This document shows positions 5,825 through 13,125 of a stretch of 14,150 nucleotides of DNA, in pieces. The stretch is taken from contig CALHVB010000110.1 in the NCBI GenBank assembly GCA_938039345.1, positions 1 through 14,150 on the forward strand. Reading direction: 5' to 3'. Origin of the DNA: an uncultured Sediminicola sp. (GTDB lineage Bacteria > Bacteroidota > Bacteroidia > Flavobacteriales > Flavobacteriaceae). The position numbers were made by a program, and so were the translations under genes. The notes under the pieces were generated by a model. That model was not told where the DNA came from. It was given only the letters and a program-made list of their open reading frames with translations, and searched no databases. Each line of letters starts with the position of its first letter. Position 1 is the stretch's first letter.

Positions 5825-5905
5825 CTTGTGTCGGTTAGCTCTTCTACGCTTCTTGCGCTTATGAGTAGCCACTTTATGTCTTTTTCTTTTCTTACCGCTT
5901 GGCAT
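5816..5905 (-). CDS. 29-residue extremely basic protein, probable bS22/mS38-like (AURKAIP1/COX24 family) ribosomal protein
   Basis: The ORF runs from the ATG at 5905 to a TAG at 5816. It encodes 29 residues, of which 17 are Lys or Arg and 3 are His, with no acidic residue. The pattern MPSGKKRKRHKV, then ATHKRKKRRR, then ANRHKKK lines up by eye with the KKRRRxKMxKHKxRKxRKRTR signature of mycobacterial bS22 and mitochondrial mS38 (AURKAIP1/COX24 domain). Those proteins bind rRNA in the small subunit, so I infer a ribosome-bound role. It lies 26 bases after the HU stop codon on the same strand, so the two are probably co-transcribed, and it ends in a terminator hairpin. At 90 bases it is below most gene-calling cut-offs. 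The frame, start and terminator make it very likely real; the family assignment is from pattern memory, not a search. Confidence 0.8.
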   Translation of the reverse strand: MPSGKKRKRHKVATHKRKKRRRANRHKKK

Positions 5906-5931
5906 AAAATTTTACTTTAAATTAATATTAT

Positions 5932-6222
5932 TTATTTTACTTGTACGTTGCTCTTAACTCCTTCTACAAAAACTTTTGCAGGTTTAAATGAAGGAATATT
6001 ATGTGCAGGTATTTTTATGGTAGTATTTTTTGAAATATTTCTACCAGTTTTTTCAGCTCTTGTTTTGATTATAAAACTACCAAAACCTCTTAAGTATACA
6101 TTGTCACCATTTTCTAATGAGGACTTAACCTCTTCCATAAAAGTTTCAACTGTAGCCTGTACATCTCCTTTTTCAATTCCCAGTTTTTCTGAGATTCTCG
6201 TTACGATATCTGCTTTCGTCAT
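5932..6222 (-). CDS. hup: HU/IHF-family DNA-binding protein
   Basis: The 96-residue protein has the standard HU/IHF fold. An N-terminal helical dimerisation half (TKADIVTRISEKLGI, then GDVQATVETFMEEVKSSLENG) leads to the GxVYLRGFGSFIIKTRAEKTGRN region, where the beta arms begin. The arm segment NTTIKIPAHNIPSFKPAK carries the proline that intercalates into and kinks DNA in this family (IPAHN in place of the usual IPA.K). It is a nucleoid-associated, cytoplasmic protein. The ATG at 6222 follows a leader of about 30 bases from a perfect TAnnTTTG-type -7 element. It is the first gene of a minus-strand unit with the small basic gene, and it is divergent from mutY. Sequence alone does not separate HU from IHF or a specialised paralogue, so the symbol is generic. 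Confidence 0.92.
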   Translation of the reverse strand: MTKADIVTRISEKLGIEKGDVQATVETFMEEVKSSLENGDNVYLRGFGSFIIKTRAEKTGRNISKNTTIKIPAHNIPSFKPAKVFVEGVKSNVQVK

Positions 6223-6260
6223 TTTGAGTAATAGATTTTACTATTGTTTTTTTCGGGTTG

Positions 6261-6268
6261 CAAATATA
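6261..6268 (-). promoter_or_regulatory. -7 promoter element for the HU gene
   Basis: TATATTTG on the minus strand (6268 to 6261) fits the Bacteroidota -7 consensus TAnnTTTG exactly. It lies 38 bases before the HU ATG and is followed by GCAACCCG. No clear -33 TTTG stands at the usual 19-base spacing, so the call rests on the -7 box and its position in a divergent intergenic region. Confidence 0.55.
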
Positions 6269-6322
6269 TAAATTAAATTGAATCTTTTATCTTAAAGAAC
6301 TTATTTTAAGTATATAAACTGT

Positions 6323-6330
6323 TACTTTTG
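6323..6330 (+). promoter_or_regulatory. -7 promoter element for the mutY-ssb-gldE-gldD operon
   Basis: TACTTTTG (6323-6330) fits TAnnTTTG exactly and lies 18 bases before the mutY ATG at 6349, predicting a very short leader. With the HU element it makes 6261-6330 a compact divergent promoter region. A -33 element is not obvious. Confidence 0.5.
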
Positions 6331-6348
6331 AGTATAAGTTATCTATAA

Positions 6349-7395
6349 ATGTTATTTTCTGAAAAAATTCTCCTTTGGTATGCCAATAATAAGAGAGATC
6401 TTCCATGGCGCAGTACACATAATCCTTACAATATATGGTTATCTGAAATTATGTTACAACAAACTAGAGTTGCACAGGGTATCCCTTATTATTTAAAATT
6501 CGTTGAGCATTTTCCAACAGTCTACGATTTGGCTAAGGCTAGTGAAGAAAAAGTGCTAAAACTATGGCAAGGATTAGGGTATTATTCTAGAGCAAGAAAT
6601 TTACATGCAACCGCTAAAAATATTGTTGCTAATTATAATGGTGAATTTCCTAATACCTATAAAGAGTTGTTAAAATTAAAAGGAGTTGGAGATTATACAG
6701 CAAGCGCCATAGCTTCAATTTCTTTTAAAGAACCAGAACCTGTAGTAGATGGTAATGTATATCGTGTTTTAAGCAGGTATTTTGGAATAGCAACGCCTAT
6801 TAATAGTACAGAAGGAATTAAGTATTTTAAAGAAATTGCTCGGGAAGTTATGAGTACGGTAGATATTCGCGATTATAATCAGGGAATAATGGAGTTTGGA
6901 GCTATACAATGTACTCCAAAAGGCCCAAATTGTAACAATTGCCCTTTAAATGATAGTTGTGTGGCTTTAAAAGATAACTTAGTTTTAGAATTACCTGTTA
7001 AATTAAAAAAACTAAAAGTTAAGAATAGGTATTTTAATTATGTAATAGTGGTAGATGCAGAAGAGCATATACTAATACAACAAAGAACAGGAAAAGGGAT
7101 ATGGCAAAACTTATTTGAATTTCCGTTGATAGAGACAACTAAGGAAATTAATATAGAGGAGCTAAAAAGACATATTGAAGATATAGTCTCATTGGATAAT
7201 GTGTCTGATATGCATCAGTATAATGAAAATAAAATAGTACATAAATTATCACACCAACATTTACATACAAAGTTTTGGTTGGTAAAGACTAAAAATAAAT
7301 TAAAACAGGGAGTTCCTTTAAAAAGTTTATCTAAATATCCGGTACCAGTTTTAATTGCAGATGTTATAAAAACATTTAAAAATTTGTATTTTTGA
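6349..7395 (+). CDS. mutY: A/G-specific adenine glycosylase MutY
   Basis: The 348-residue enzyme removes adenine mispaired with 8-oxoguanine or G in base excision repair. The N-terminal EndoIII-like domain has the catalytic Glu33 in SEIMLQQTR, the helix-hairpin-helix LKGVGDYTASAI near 110-121, and the catalytic Asp134 in VVDGNVYRVLSR. The [4Fe-4S] cluster cysteines follow in the expected C-x6-C-x2-C-x5-C spacing (Cys188, 195, 198, 204). From about 226 a NUDIX-like C-terminal domain (YVIVVDAEEHILIQQR, then GIWQNLFEFP) serves 8-oxoG recognition, which separates MutY from endonuclease III. Length and domains are complete. It is the first gene of a plus-strand operon, with ssb starting 15 bases after its stop. 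Confidence 0.96.
   Translation: MLFSEKILLWYANNKRDLPWRSTHNPYNIWLSEIMLQQTRVAQGIPYYLKFVEHFPTVYDLAKASEEKVLKLWQGLGYYSRARNLHATAKNIVANYNGEFPNTYKELLKLKGVGDYTASAIASISFKEPEPVVDGNVYRVLSRYFGIATPINSTEGIKYFKEIAREVMSTVDIRDYNQGIMEFGAIQCTPKGPNCNNCPLNDSCVALKDNLVLELPVKLKKLKVKNRYFNYVIVVDAEEHILIQQRTGKGIWQNLFEFPLIETTKEINIEELKRHIEDIVSLDNVSDMHQYNENKIVHKLSHQHLHTKFWLVKTKNKLKQGVPLKSLSKYPVPVLIADVIKTFKNLYF
7387..7394 (+). promoter_or_regulatory. Possible internal promoter (-7 element) for ssb
   Basis: TATTTTTG (7387-7394) is an exact TAnnTTTG match overlapping the mutY stop codon and 16 bases before the ssb ATG. It could give ssb, and the gld genes after it, expression independent of mutY. It is also part of a coding sequence, and no -33 element is apparent, so chance is a real alternative. 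Confidence 0.35.
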
Positions 7396-7410
7396 TATAA
7401 GATAAAAATT

Positions 7411-7893
7411 ATGAGTGGTACACTAAATAAGGTTATGTTAATTGGGCATTTGGGAGATGAAGTAAAAATACACTTCTTTGAAGGGGGTAATTGTATTGCA
7501 CGTTTTCCTTTAGCAACTAATGAGTCTTACACAAACAGACAAACAGGAGAAAAAGTAACCAATACAGATTGGCATAATGTAGTAGTGCGTAATAAAGCTG
7601 CTGAAATATGCGAAAAATATTTAAGTAAAGGCGATAAGATATATGTAGAAGGGCGTTTAAAGAATCGTCAATGGCAAGGAGAAGATGGTAACACACGTTA
7701 CACAACAGAAGTACATGTGCAAGAATTTACATTTTTATCTACTAAAAAAGAGAATGTAAATAATGCGCCACAACAACCCCAAGCTACATCAATGGCACAG
7801 CCACAACAACAAGCTGTACAGCCAATGAGTAATACGCCTACACCAAACCAGGTAGTAAATGAACCAGAACTAGATGATGATTTACCATTCTAA
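7411..7893 (+). CDS. ssb: Single-stranded DNA-binding protein Ssb
   Basis: The 160-residue protein has an N-terminal OB-fold (about 1-110): it starts TLNKVMLIGHLGDEVKI, followed by TNTDWHNVVVRNKAAEICEKYLSKGDKIYVEGRL, all typical of bacterial Ssb. Residues about 115-150 are a flexible Gln/Pro/Asn-rich linker. The C-terminal tip ends in DDDLPF, the acidic peptide with terminal Phe that recruits replication, recombination and repair proteins. It is a tetrameric protein coating single-stranded DNA in the cytoplasm. The placement between mutY and gldE is part of a compact operon; gldE begins 22 bases after the stop. Confidence 0.97.
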   Translation: MSGTLNKVMLIGHLGDEVKIHFFEGGNCIARFPLATNESYTNRQTGEKVTNTDWHNVVVRNKAAEICEKYLSKGDKIYVEGRLKNRQWQGEDGNTRYTTEVHVQEFTFLSTKKENVNNAPQQPQATSMAQPQQQAVQPMSNTPTPNQVVNEPELDDDLPF

Positions 7894-7915
7894 GATTAAA
7901 CTAAAATAATAATTA

Positions 7916-9241
7916 TTGGATCCAGACCCCTATAGTTTAATGCTCTATTTTATCGCAATTAATAGTGCGTATGCATTAAAAATAATTGTGTTAGTAGTAC
8001 TATTATTTTGTTCTGCCTTAATATCGGGTGCCGAAGTGGCTTTTTTTAGTCTTTCTCCAGCAAAAATTAATGATTTAAAAGAAAAAAAAACAGCAAAAGG
8101 AGCTATTGTAGCCAAACTTTTAGAAAAACCTAAAAAATTATTAGCAACTATATTAATAACTAATAATGCTATAAATATAGGAACCGTACTCTTGTTTAAT
8201 TCAATAGGAGATGTTCTTTTTGTAGATATTAATTATTATTTATTTGGGTTTGTATCAGTAAGATTTTTATTAGAAGTAGGAGTTGTTACTTTTTTAATAC
8301 TAATGTTTGGAGAAATCTTGCCAAAAATATATGCGAATAGAAATAGCATAAAATTTGCGAGCTTCATGGCATATCCTTTAAAGGTGTTAGATTTTATTTT
8401 TACACCCTTAAGTGGGCCTATGCGCATAGTAACTATAATGTTGTATAATAAACTAGGGAAACAAAAATCTAGTTTAAGCGTAGATCACTTATCGCAAGCA
8501 TTAGAATTAACTTCTGATGGAGACACTACTAAAGAAGAACAAAAAATTTTAGAAGGTATTGTATCTTTTGGTAATACAGATGTAAAGCAGGTAATGCGAC
8601 CTCGGATAGATATTTTTGCTATAAGTACAGAATCAAAATTTTCTGAGGTGTTAGATGAAATTAAAAAAAACGGGTATTCTCGTATTCCTGTTTACGAAGA
8701 AAATATAGATATAGTAAAAGGAGTATTGTATGTAAAAGACGTATTGCCATACATAGACAAAAAAACGTTTAATTGGGAATCATTAATAAGAGCCCCTTAC
8801 TTTGTTCCAGAAAATAAAAAGTTAGATAATTTACTACTAGAGTTTAAAGAGATGAAAAGTCATTTAGCAGTAGTGGTAGATGAATATGGCGGTACTTCTG
8901 GAATAGTAACTTTAGAAGATATTATAGAGGAAATTGTAGGAGATATAAGTGATGAGTTTGATGATGAAGATTTAGTGTACTCTAAGTTAGATGACTATAA
9001 TTATGTTTTTGAAGGTAAAACTGCCTTAAAAGATTTTTATAGAGTAGTTAAACTTAATGATGAAGATGATTTTGAAGAACAAAAAGGAGAATCTGAAACT
9101 ATTGCTGGTTTTGTTTTAGAAATTGCCAGAAATTTTCCTAAGAGAGGAGAAACAGTAGTGTTTAAAAATTATAAATTCACTGTAGAAAGTTTAGATAAGA
9201 AAAGATTAAAGCAAATAAAAATAACATTGCCTAATGAATAG
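7916..9241 (+). CDS. gldE: Gliding motility-associated membrane protein GldE (CNNM/CBS/CorC-type)
   Basis: The 441-residue protein resembles HlyC/CorC-type transporters. It has a CNNM (DUF21) membrane domain with hydrophobic segments at about 20-43, 77-97 and 108-136 (including LISGAEVAFFSLSPAKI), a CBS-domain pair at about 222-345 (VMRPRIDIFAI; DEYGGTSGIVTLEDIIEEIVGDI), and a CorC/HlyC C-terminal domain from about 355 to the end. Position directly before gldD identifies it as GldE, which in Flavobacterium johnsoniae assists gliding and can partly compensate for weak gldD function. The start is a TTG at 7916; the encoded DPDPYS beginning resembles that of other GldE proteins. An ATG at codon 9 is the alternative. 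It overlaps gldD by 8 bases, suggesting translational coupling. Whether it moves a metal ion is not known. Confidence 0.9.
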   Translation: MDPDPYSLMLYFIAINSAYALKIIVLVVLLFCSALISGAEVAFFSLSPAKINDLKEKKTAKGAIVAKLLEKPKKLLATILITNNAINIGTVLLFNSIGDVLFVDINYYLFGFVSVRFLLEVGVVTFLILMFGEILPKIYANRNSIKFASFMAYPLKVLDFIFTPLSGPMRIVTIMLYNKLGKQKSSLSVDHLSQALELTSDGDTTKEEQKILEGIVSFGNTDVKQVMRPRIDIFAISTESKFSEVLDEIKKNGYSRIPVYEENIDIVKGVLYVKDVLPYIDKKTFNWESLIRAPYFVPENKKLDNLLLEFKEMKSHLAVVVDEYGGTSGIVTLEDIIEEIVGDISDEFDDEDLVYSKLDDYNYVFEGKTALKDFYRVVKLNDEDDFEEQKGESETIAGFVLEIARNFPKRGETVVFKNYKFTVESLDKKRLKQIKITLPNE

Positions 9242-9791
9242 TAAAAAGTTGTTTTTTGTAGTAATGATAATAATGTTACTTTTTTCTTGTAAAGAAGATG
9301 TGTTGCCTAAGCCAAAAGCAATGTTACGATTAGAGTATCCTAAAACTGGTTTAGAAGATTTGGTCTCTAATTGTAATTTTCAATTTCAGTATAACGATGC
9401 GGCAAATATAAAAGTAAATAAAGATTGTGCTGTTATTATAGATTATCCTAGCATGAAAGGTTCTATATATATAACATATAAACCAGTGCAAGATAATTTA
9501 GAAGCTTTACTTATAGATGCTCAAAAATTTTCTTATGAACATGTAGTTAAGGCAGATAATATTTTAGAACAGCCTTTTTTAAATAAAAATGATAAAGTAT
9601 ACGGAATGTTTTATGAGGTAGAAGGTAATGCCGCTTCCCAGGCACAATTTTATGTTACCGATAGTATTAATCATTTTGTAACAGGCTCACTTTATTTTAC
9701 AGCAAAACCCAATTACGATTCTATATTACCAGCAGCAGTGTATATGCAGAAGGATATTCGTAAAATTATGGAGACTTTGCGTTGGAAATAA
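9234..9791 (+). CDS. gldD: Gliding motility lipoprotein GldD
   Basis: The 185-residue lipoprotein begins with a signal of about 18 residues ending LFSC, with Cys19 as the lipidation site. The mature part has the GldD features: PKPKAMLRLEYP near 25-36, a Cys pair (about 47 and 60) that could form a disulfide, FYEVEGNAASQAQFYVTDS, and the C-terminal HFVTGSLYFTAKPNYDSILPAAVYMQKDI. GldD is essential for gliding in F. johnsoniae and is needed for efficient T9SS function. It starts inside the end of gldE and closes the mutY-ssb-gldE-gldD operon. No hairpin terminator follows in the 87 bases before the peptidase gene, so some readthrough is possible. Confidence 0.94.
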   Translation: MNSKKLFFVVMIIMLLFSCKEDVLPKPKAMLRLEYPKTGLEDLVSNCNFQFQYNDAANIKVNKDCAVIIDYPSMKGSIYITYKPVQDNLEALLIDAQKFSYEHVVKADNILEQPFLNKNDKVYGMFYEVEGNAASQAQFYVTDSINHFVTGSLYFTAKPNYDSILPAAVYMQKDIRKIMETLRWK

Positions 9792-9843
9792 TAAATTTCA
9801 CTACAAGTAAGTATTGTTAGTTAAGAATAATCATTGTTTTCTT

Positions 9844-9851
9844 TATCTTTA
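9844..9851 (+). promoter_or_regulatory. Candidate -7 element for the S10 peptidase gene
   Basis: TATCTTTA (9844-9851) matches 7 of 8 positions of TAnnTTTG and lies 27 bases before the ATG at 9879. It fits a separate promoter after gldD, but the last base deviates and no -33 element is well placed. Confidence 0.3.
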
Positions 9852-9878
9852 AAGAGTAGGTTGTTTAAAACATTGATT

Positions 9879-11366
9879 ATGAAATTTTATTGTACTCTTT
9901 TTTTATCTGTATTTATGCTATTATGTTATTCTCAAAAAAGAGAAATACCTATAGATACTACAGTGGTAACTACGCATAATATTACCATAAAAAACACTAG
10001 TTTTTCGTATACTGCAACTACGGGTACGCAACCAGTTTGGAATAAAGAAGGTAATCCTATAGCAACACTTTATTATACTTATTATAAACGAGCTAACATA
10101 AAAGATAGGGCAAATAGGCCTTTGGTTTTCTCATTTAATGGTGGTCCTGGTTCTGCTTCTGTATGGATGCACATAGCTTATACAGGTCCTAAAGTTTTAA
10201 ATATTGATAAAGAAGGCTATCCTATACAGCCTTATGGAGTAAAAGATAATCCTAATTCTATATTGGATATTGCAGATATTGTATATGTAAACCCTGTAAA
10301 TACAGGATATTCTAGAATGATACCAGATAAGGATGGTAAGTTGCCTAAAAGAGAAACTTTTTTTGGCATTAATGCAGATGTAAAATATTTAGCAGAATGG
10401 ATAAATACATTTATTTCTAGAAATAACAGATGGGAATCTCCTAAATATCTTATAGGCGAAAGTTATGGAGGTACACGTGTTATGGGCTTAGCTAATGAGT
10501 TACAAAATATGCATTGGATGTATTTAAATGGTGTTATTTTAGTATCTCCCGCAGATTATAAATTATACAATACCAATCAGCCAGTTTATTCTGCTTTAAA
10601 CTTGCCTTATTTTACGGCAGCAGCATGGTACCATAAGGTGTTGCCAAGTGCATTACAGCAAAAAGACTTGTTAACCATTTTACCAGAAGTAGAAAATTAT
10701 GCTATTAACACATTAATGCCTGCATTAGCAAAAGGAGGTTTTATTTCTGAAACCGAAAAGCAAAGTGTAGCAAAAAAAATGGCCTACTATTCTGGTTTAA
10801 GTCAGGATGCTATTTTGCAAAACAACTTAGATGTACCTACTTCTTTTTTTTGGAAAGAGTTATTAAGAGATAAGACAGGAAATACAATTGGTCGTTTAGA
10901 TTCTAGGTATTTAGGAATAGATAAGACCGAAGCTGGTGATAGTCCCGATTTTAATCCAGAATTAACCTCATGGCTGCATTCTTTTACCCCAGCAATTAAT
11001 TATTATATAAAAGAACATTTAAACTTTAAAACGGATATTAAGTACAATGTATTTGGAGATGTGCACCCTTGGGACAGAAGAAATAATAATGTTAGAGAGG
11101 GTTTAAGGCAGGCTATGGCTAAGAATCCTTATTTAAAAGTATTAATACAATCTGGTTATTATGATGGAGCAACTACATACTTTGGTGCTAAATATACTAT
11201 GTGGCAAGTAGATCCTAGCGGAAAACTAAAAGACCGTTTTACTTTTAAAGGCTATAAAAGTGGCCATATGATGTATTTGCGTAACGAGGATTTAATTTCT
11301 GCTAATAATGATATAAGAACTTTTATAAATAACTCTTTAACAAAAGGAAAAGCAGCTAAATATTAA
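9879..11366 (+). CDS. Secreted S10-family serine carboxypeptidase-like enzyme
   Basis: From the ATG at 9879 the product has 495 residues and opens with a Sec signal peptide (hydrophobic 4-16, probable cleavage near CYSQ). An upstream TTG at 9834 would put 15 extra residues before it and is rejected. The S10 serine carboxypeptidase signature is complete: the oxyanion segment FNGGPGSAS near 86-94, the nucleophile Ser195 in IGESYGGTR, the catalytic Asp429 in SGYYDGATTYFGA, and the catalytic His463 in YKSGHMMY. Such enzymes release C-terminal residues from peptides, usually at acidic pH in eukaryotes. Bacterial members are less studied but are common in Bacteroidota, where a periplasmic or extracellular nutritional role is likely. 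There is no T9SS C-terminal domain and no lipobox, so a periplasmic location is the best inference. It converges with the small lipoprotein gene. Confidence 0.92.
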   Translation: MKFYCTLFLSVFMLLCYSQKREIPIDTTVVTTHNITIKNTSFSYTATTGTQPVWNKEGNPIATLYYTYYKRANIKDRANRPLVFSFNGGPGSASVWMHIAYTGPKVLNIDKEGYPIQPYGVKDNPNSILDIADIVYVNPVNTGYSRMIPDKDGKLPKRETFFGINADVKYLAEWINTFISRNNRWESPKYLIGESYGGTRVMGLANELQNMHWMYLNGVILVSPADYKLYNTNQPVYSALNLPYFTAAAWYHKVLPSALQQKDLLTILPEVENYAINTLMPALAKGGFISETEKQSVAKKMAYYSGLSQDAILQNNLDVPTSFFWKELLRDKTGNTIGRLDSRYLGIDKTEAGDSPDFNPELTSWLHSFTPAINYYIKEHLNFKTDIKYNVFGDVHPWDRRNNNVREGLRQAMAKNPYLKVLIQSGYYDGATTYFGAKYTMWQVDPSGKLKDRFTFKGYKSGHMMYLRNEDLISANNDIRTFINNSLTKGKAAKY

Positions 11367-11383
11367 GGGGTTAATGATGAGTT

Positions 11384-11800
11384 TTACTTCAATAACTTTT
11401 CTGCATTCTCTATACTAGAATTAATTTGGTCTCGGAGTTCTTTTACTTTGTCTTCTTCTTCATTTAGCCATTCTTGTTTTTCAGGAGATAAAGCTTTGTT
11501 GTCTAATACTTCTGCGGTATTAAAACGAGTGCTAAAGTTTGTCATCCAATCCATCATAGATTTATGGGCGTTTTCTAAGTCTTTTTTTGCTTTTTTATAG
11601 CTGACAGATGTATCAGTAGTGTCTTTATTTATTTCAACGACTAATTTTTTAGCTAGTGTATTTATAGTGCCCATTTTTGGCATTACCTCATCGTGTATAG
11701 CCATTACGTTATCCATTTGTGTAGCTTCCTTCTTTTTTTCTTTGCAGGAAAAAGAAAATGTAAATAAAAGGATTGTAAATAAGAATGATATTTTTTTCAT
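11384..11800 (-). CDS. Small alpha-helical lipoprotein (138 aa), hypothetical
   Basis: The protein has a clear lipoprotein signal: MKK start, hydrophobic core and lipobox FSFSC with Cys19, followed by a Lys/Glu-rich KEKKKE stretch. The mature part is rich in Lys, Glu, Asn and Met with heptad-like spacing and is probably all helical, possibly a small coiled coil (NVMAIHDEVMPKMGTINTLAKKL; then ENAHKSMMDWMTNF). Relatives in flavobacteria have been labelled 'viral A-type inclusion protein' in databases, a name reflecting coiled-coil similarity rather than function. No function can be assigned. A weak TATTTTTA element (11828 to 11821, minus) lies 20 bases before the ATG. The gene converges with the S10 peptidase gene with a 17-base gap and no visible terminator between them. 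Confidence 0.8.
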   Translation of the reverse strand: MKKISFLFTILLFTFSFSCKEKKKEATQMDNVMAIHDEVMPKMGTINTLAKKLVVEINKDTTDTSVSYKKAKKDLENAHKSMMDWMTNFSTRFNTAEVLDNKALSPEKQEWLNEEEDKVKELRDQINSSIENAEKLLK

Positions 11801-11840
11801 AAGTAAAATGGTTTCTATATTAAAAATACGAAGAATTAAT

Positions 11841-11865
11841 AAATCCCAGCTTTTGGCTAGGATTT
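11841..11865 (-). terminator. Probable terminator after the PepSY-TM gene
   Basis: The minus-strand RNA pairs AAAUCCUAGC with GCUGGGAUUU around a 5-base CAAAA loop. The single odd pair is a U-G wobble on the minus strand but a C-A mismatch on the plus strand, which orients it to the gene ending at 11873. The following tail is A/U-rich but not a clean U run, so efficiency is uncertain. Confidence 0.6.
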
Positions 11866-11872
11866 GTATTGT

Positions 11873-13114
11873 TTAATTTTTGGTTGTTTTTCTTTTTATC
11901 AACCTATAAAACACGAGTAATATTAGGCTAAATCCGAATAAGGGAAAAATAACTCCTAATAGTAGAATTAAGCCTGTTAATGAATAACTCACATTAAAAT
12001 TCTTAGGGGCTTTAGGTATACTCCAGTCCCCTTTTCTTTTTCTTTTTAGGTAGGATAGTAAGGCTGCTATACTCATAAAAGCTAAAGTAATAGCAATAAA
12101 TAGCATTAACCACCAGTTCCAAGCTCCAAATTCTCCTTGGTGAAAAGCCATTACCCACATTCTTCCTCTCATTAAAAAACCAACATCTTCCCAATTGTGT
12201 TTTAGGATTAGTTTTCCAGAAAATTGGTCAAAATGATATTTTTGTTGAGCATTTAAATTGTTAGGAATAGTATTAGCAATACTAAATACATTATTAGCGT
12301 TTTGCGGTAATGTTATGCTTACTTCTCCTTCTAGGTTTAAATTTTTGGCTATTGAAACCATTTGGTCTAAGCTTAGCGCTTTTATATCTGGTTTAGACTT
12401 TAGTTGGTGTCCGCTCCAAGTGCTAGGGAATCCTGTGTGGGTTGTTTTTTGAACCCATTTAAAATTTTCTCCAAAAACATCGGTCCAAGGAAAGCCGCCA
12501 GCAAGTACTAATAGTAATAAGCCTGAAATCCAAAAACCAGTAATAGCATGTAGGTCTCTAAATAAAATACGTTTTCCAGCATTACATCTAGGAATAAAAA
12601 AACCTTTTAAATTCCAGCCATTTGCAGGCCACCATATATAAAGGCCGGTAATAATTAATACCACCATCCAACTTGCAATAAGCTCTATTATTTTGGTGCC
12701 ATATTTACCCATTAAAAGCTCTCCATGTATTTTTCTAACTTTATACATGATTGAATCTTGAGGAGAGATTTTACCAGAAATACTAGCTGTATATGGGTTT
12801 ATAAATAGGCTTTTTTTATGGCTAAATCGTCCTGTAATAAATTCGGTAGCTTGTTCCTTACTGTTAGGCAATATCATAGCGGTAGGGGCTTTCTGCATGC
12901 TCATTTTTGCAAGTATCCACTGTTCTTGGTAAGAGATAGGTTCTCCTGTAACGGAAACTATTTTAATAGTTTCTTGTCTTGGTTTTTCGTAATCTCCCTT
13001 AAATAAATAAATGCCACCTGTAATGGCTAATATTAGAATAAAAGGAAGGGAAATAATACCTGCAATGAAGTGCCATTTCCAAAACCATTGATTTAAGCTG
13101 TTATTTTTTTGCAT
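11873..13114 (-). CDS. PepSY-associated transmembrane protein, likely linked to TonB-dependent iron uptake
   Basis: The 413-residue inner-membrane protein has the PepSY-TM (PF03929-like) architecture. The first TM helix lies at about 16-38 (WKWHFIAGIISLPF), followed by a large periplasmic loop with a PepSY-like segment, TM helices near 144-162 and 190-208, a second extracytoplasmic domain (about 210-330), and C-terminal TM helices near 334-354 and 378-402. Conserved histidines are in KWHFIAG (15), KIHGELLMG (130) and RDLHAITGFW (189); in this family they are thought to bind heme, with a proposed role in ferric-siderophore reduction. It starts 11 bases after the stop of a TonB-dependent receptor on the same strand, the usual arrangement for siderophore or heme uptake pairs. 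The substrate is not identifiable. Confidence 0.88.
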   Translation of the reverse strand: MQKNNSLNQWFWKWHFIAGIISLPFILILAITGGIYLFKGDYEKPRQETIKIVSVTGEPISYQEQWILAKMSMQKAPTAMILPNSKEQATEFITGRFSHKKSLFINPYTASISGKISPQDSIMYKVRKIHGELLMGKYGTKIIELIASWMVVLIITGLYIWWPANGWNLKGFFIPRCNAGKRILFRDLHAITGFWISGLLLLVLAGGFPWTDVFGENFKWVQKTTHTGFPSTWSGHQLKSKPDIKALSLDQMVSIAKNLNLEGEVSITLPQNANNVFSIANTIPNNLNAQQKYHFDQFSGKLILKHNWEDVGFLMRGRMWVMAFHQGEFGAWNWWLMLFIAITLAFMSIAALLSYLKRKRKGDWSIPKAPKNFNVSYSLTGLILLLGVIFPLFGFSLILLVFYRLIKRKTTKN

Positions 13115-13125
13115 CTATTAATTGC

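Noticed and set aside
5948..6271. Plus-strand ORF opposite the HU gene
   Set aside because: Fully antisense to HU, which has clear family motifs; no independent support.
7771..7860. CAA-rich stretch in ssb as a possible repeat array
   Set aside because: It simply encodes the Gln/Pro-rich flexible linker of Ssb and has no regular repeat unit.
9834..9878. Longer S10 peptidase start at the TTG at 9834
   Set aside because: It places 15 residues before a normal signal peptide and overlaps the likely promoter; the ATG at 9879 is preferred.
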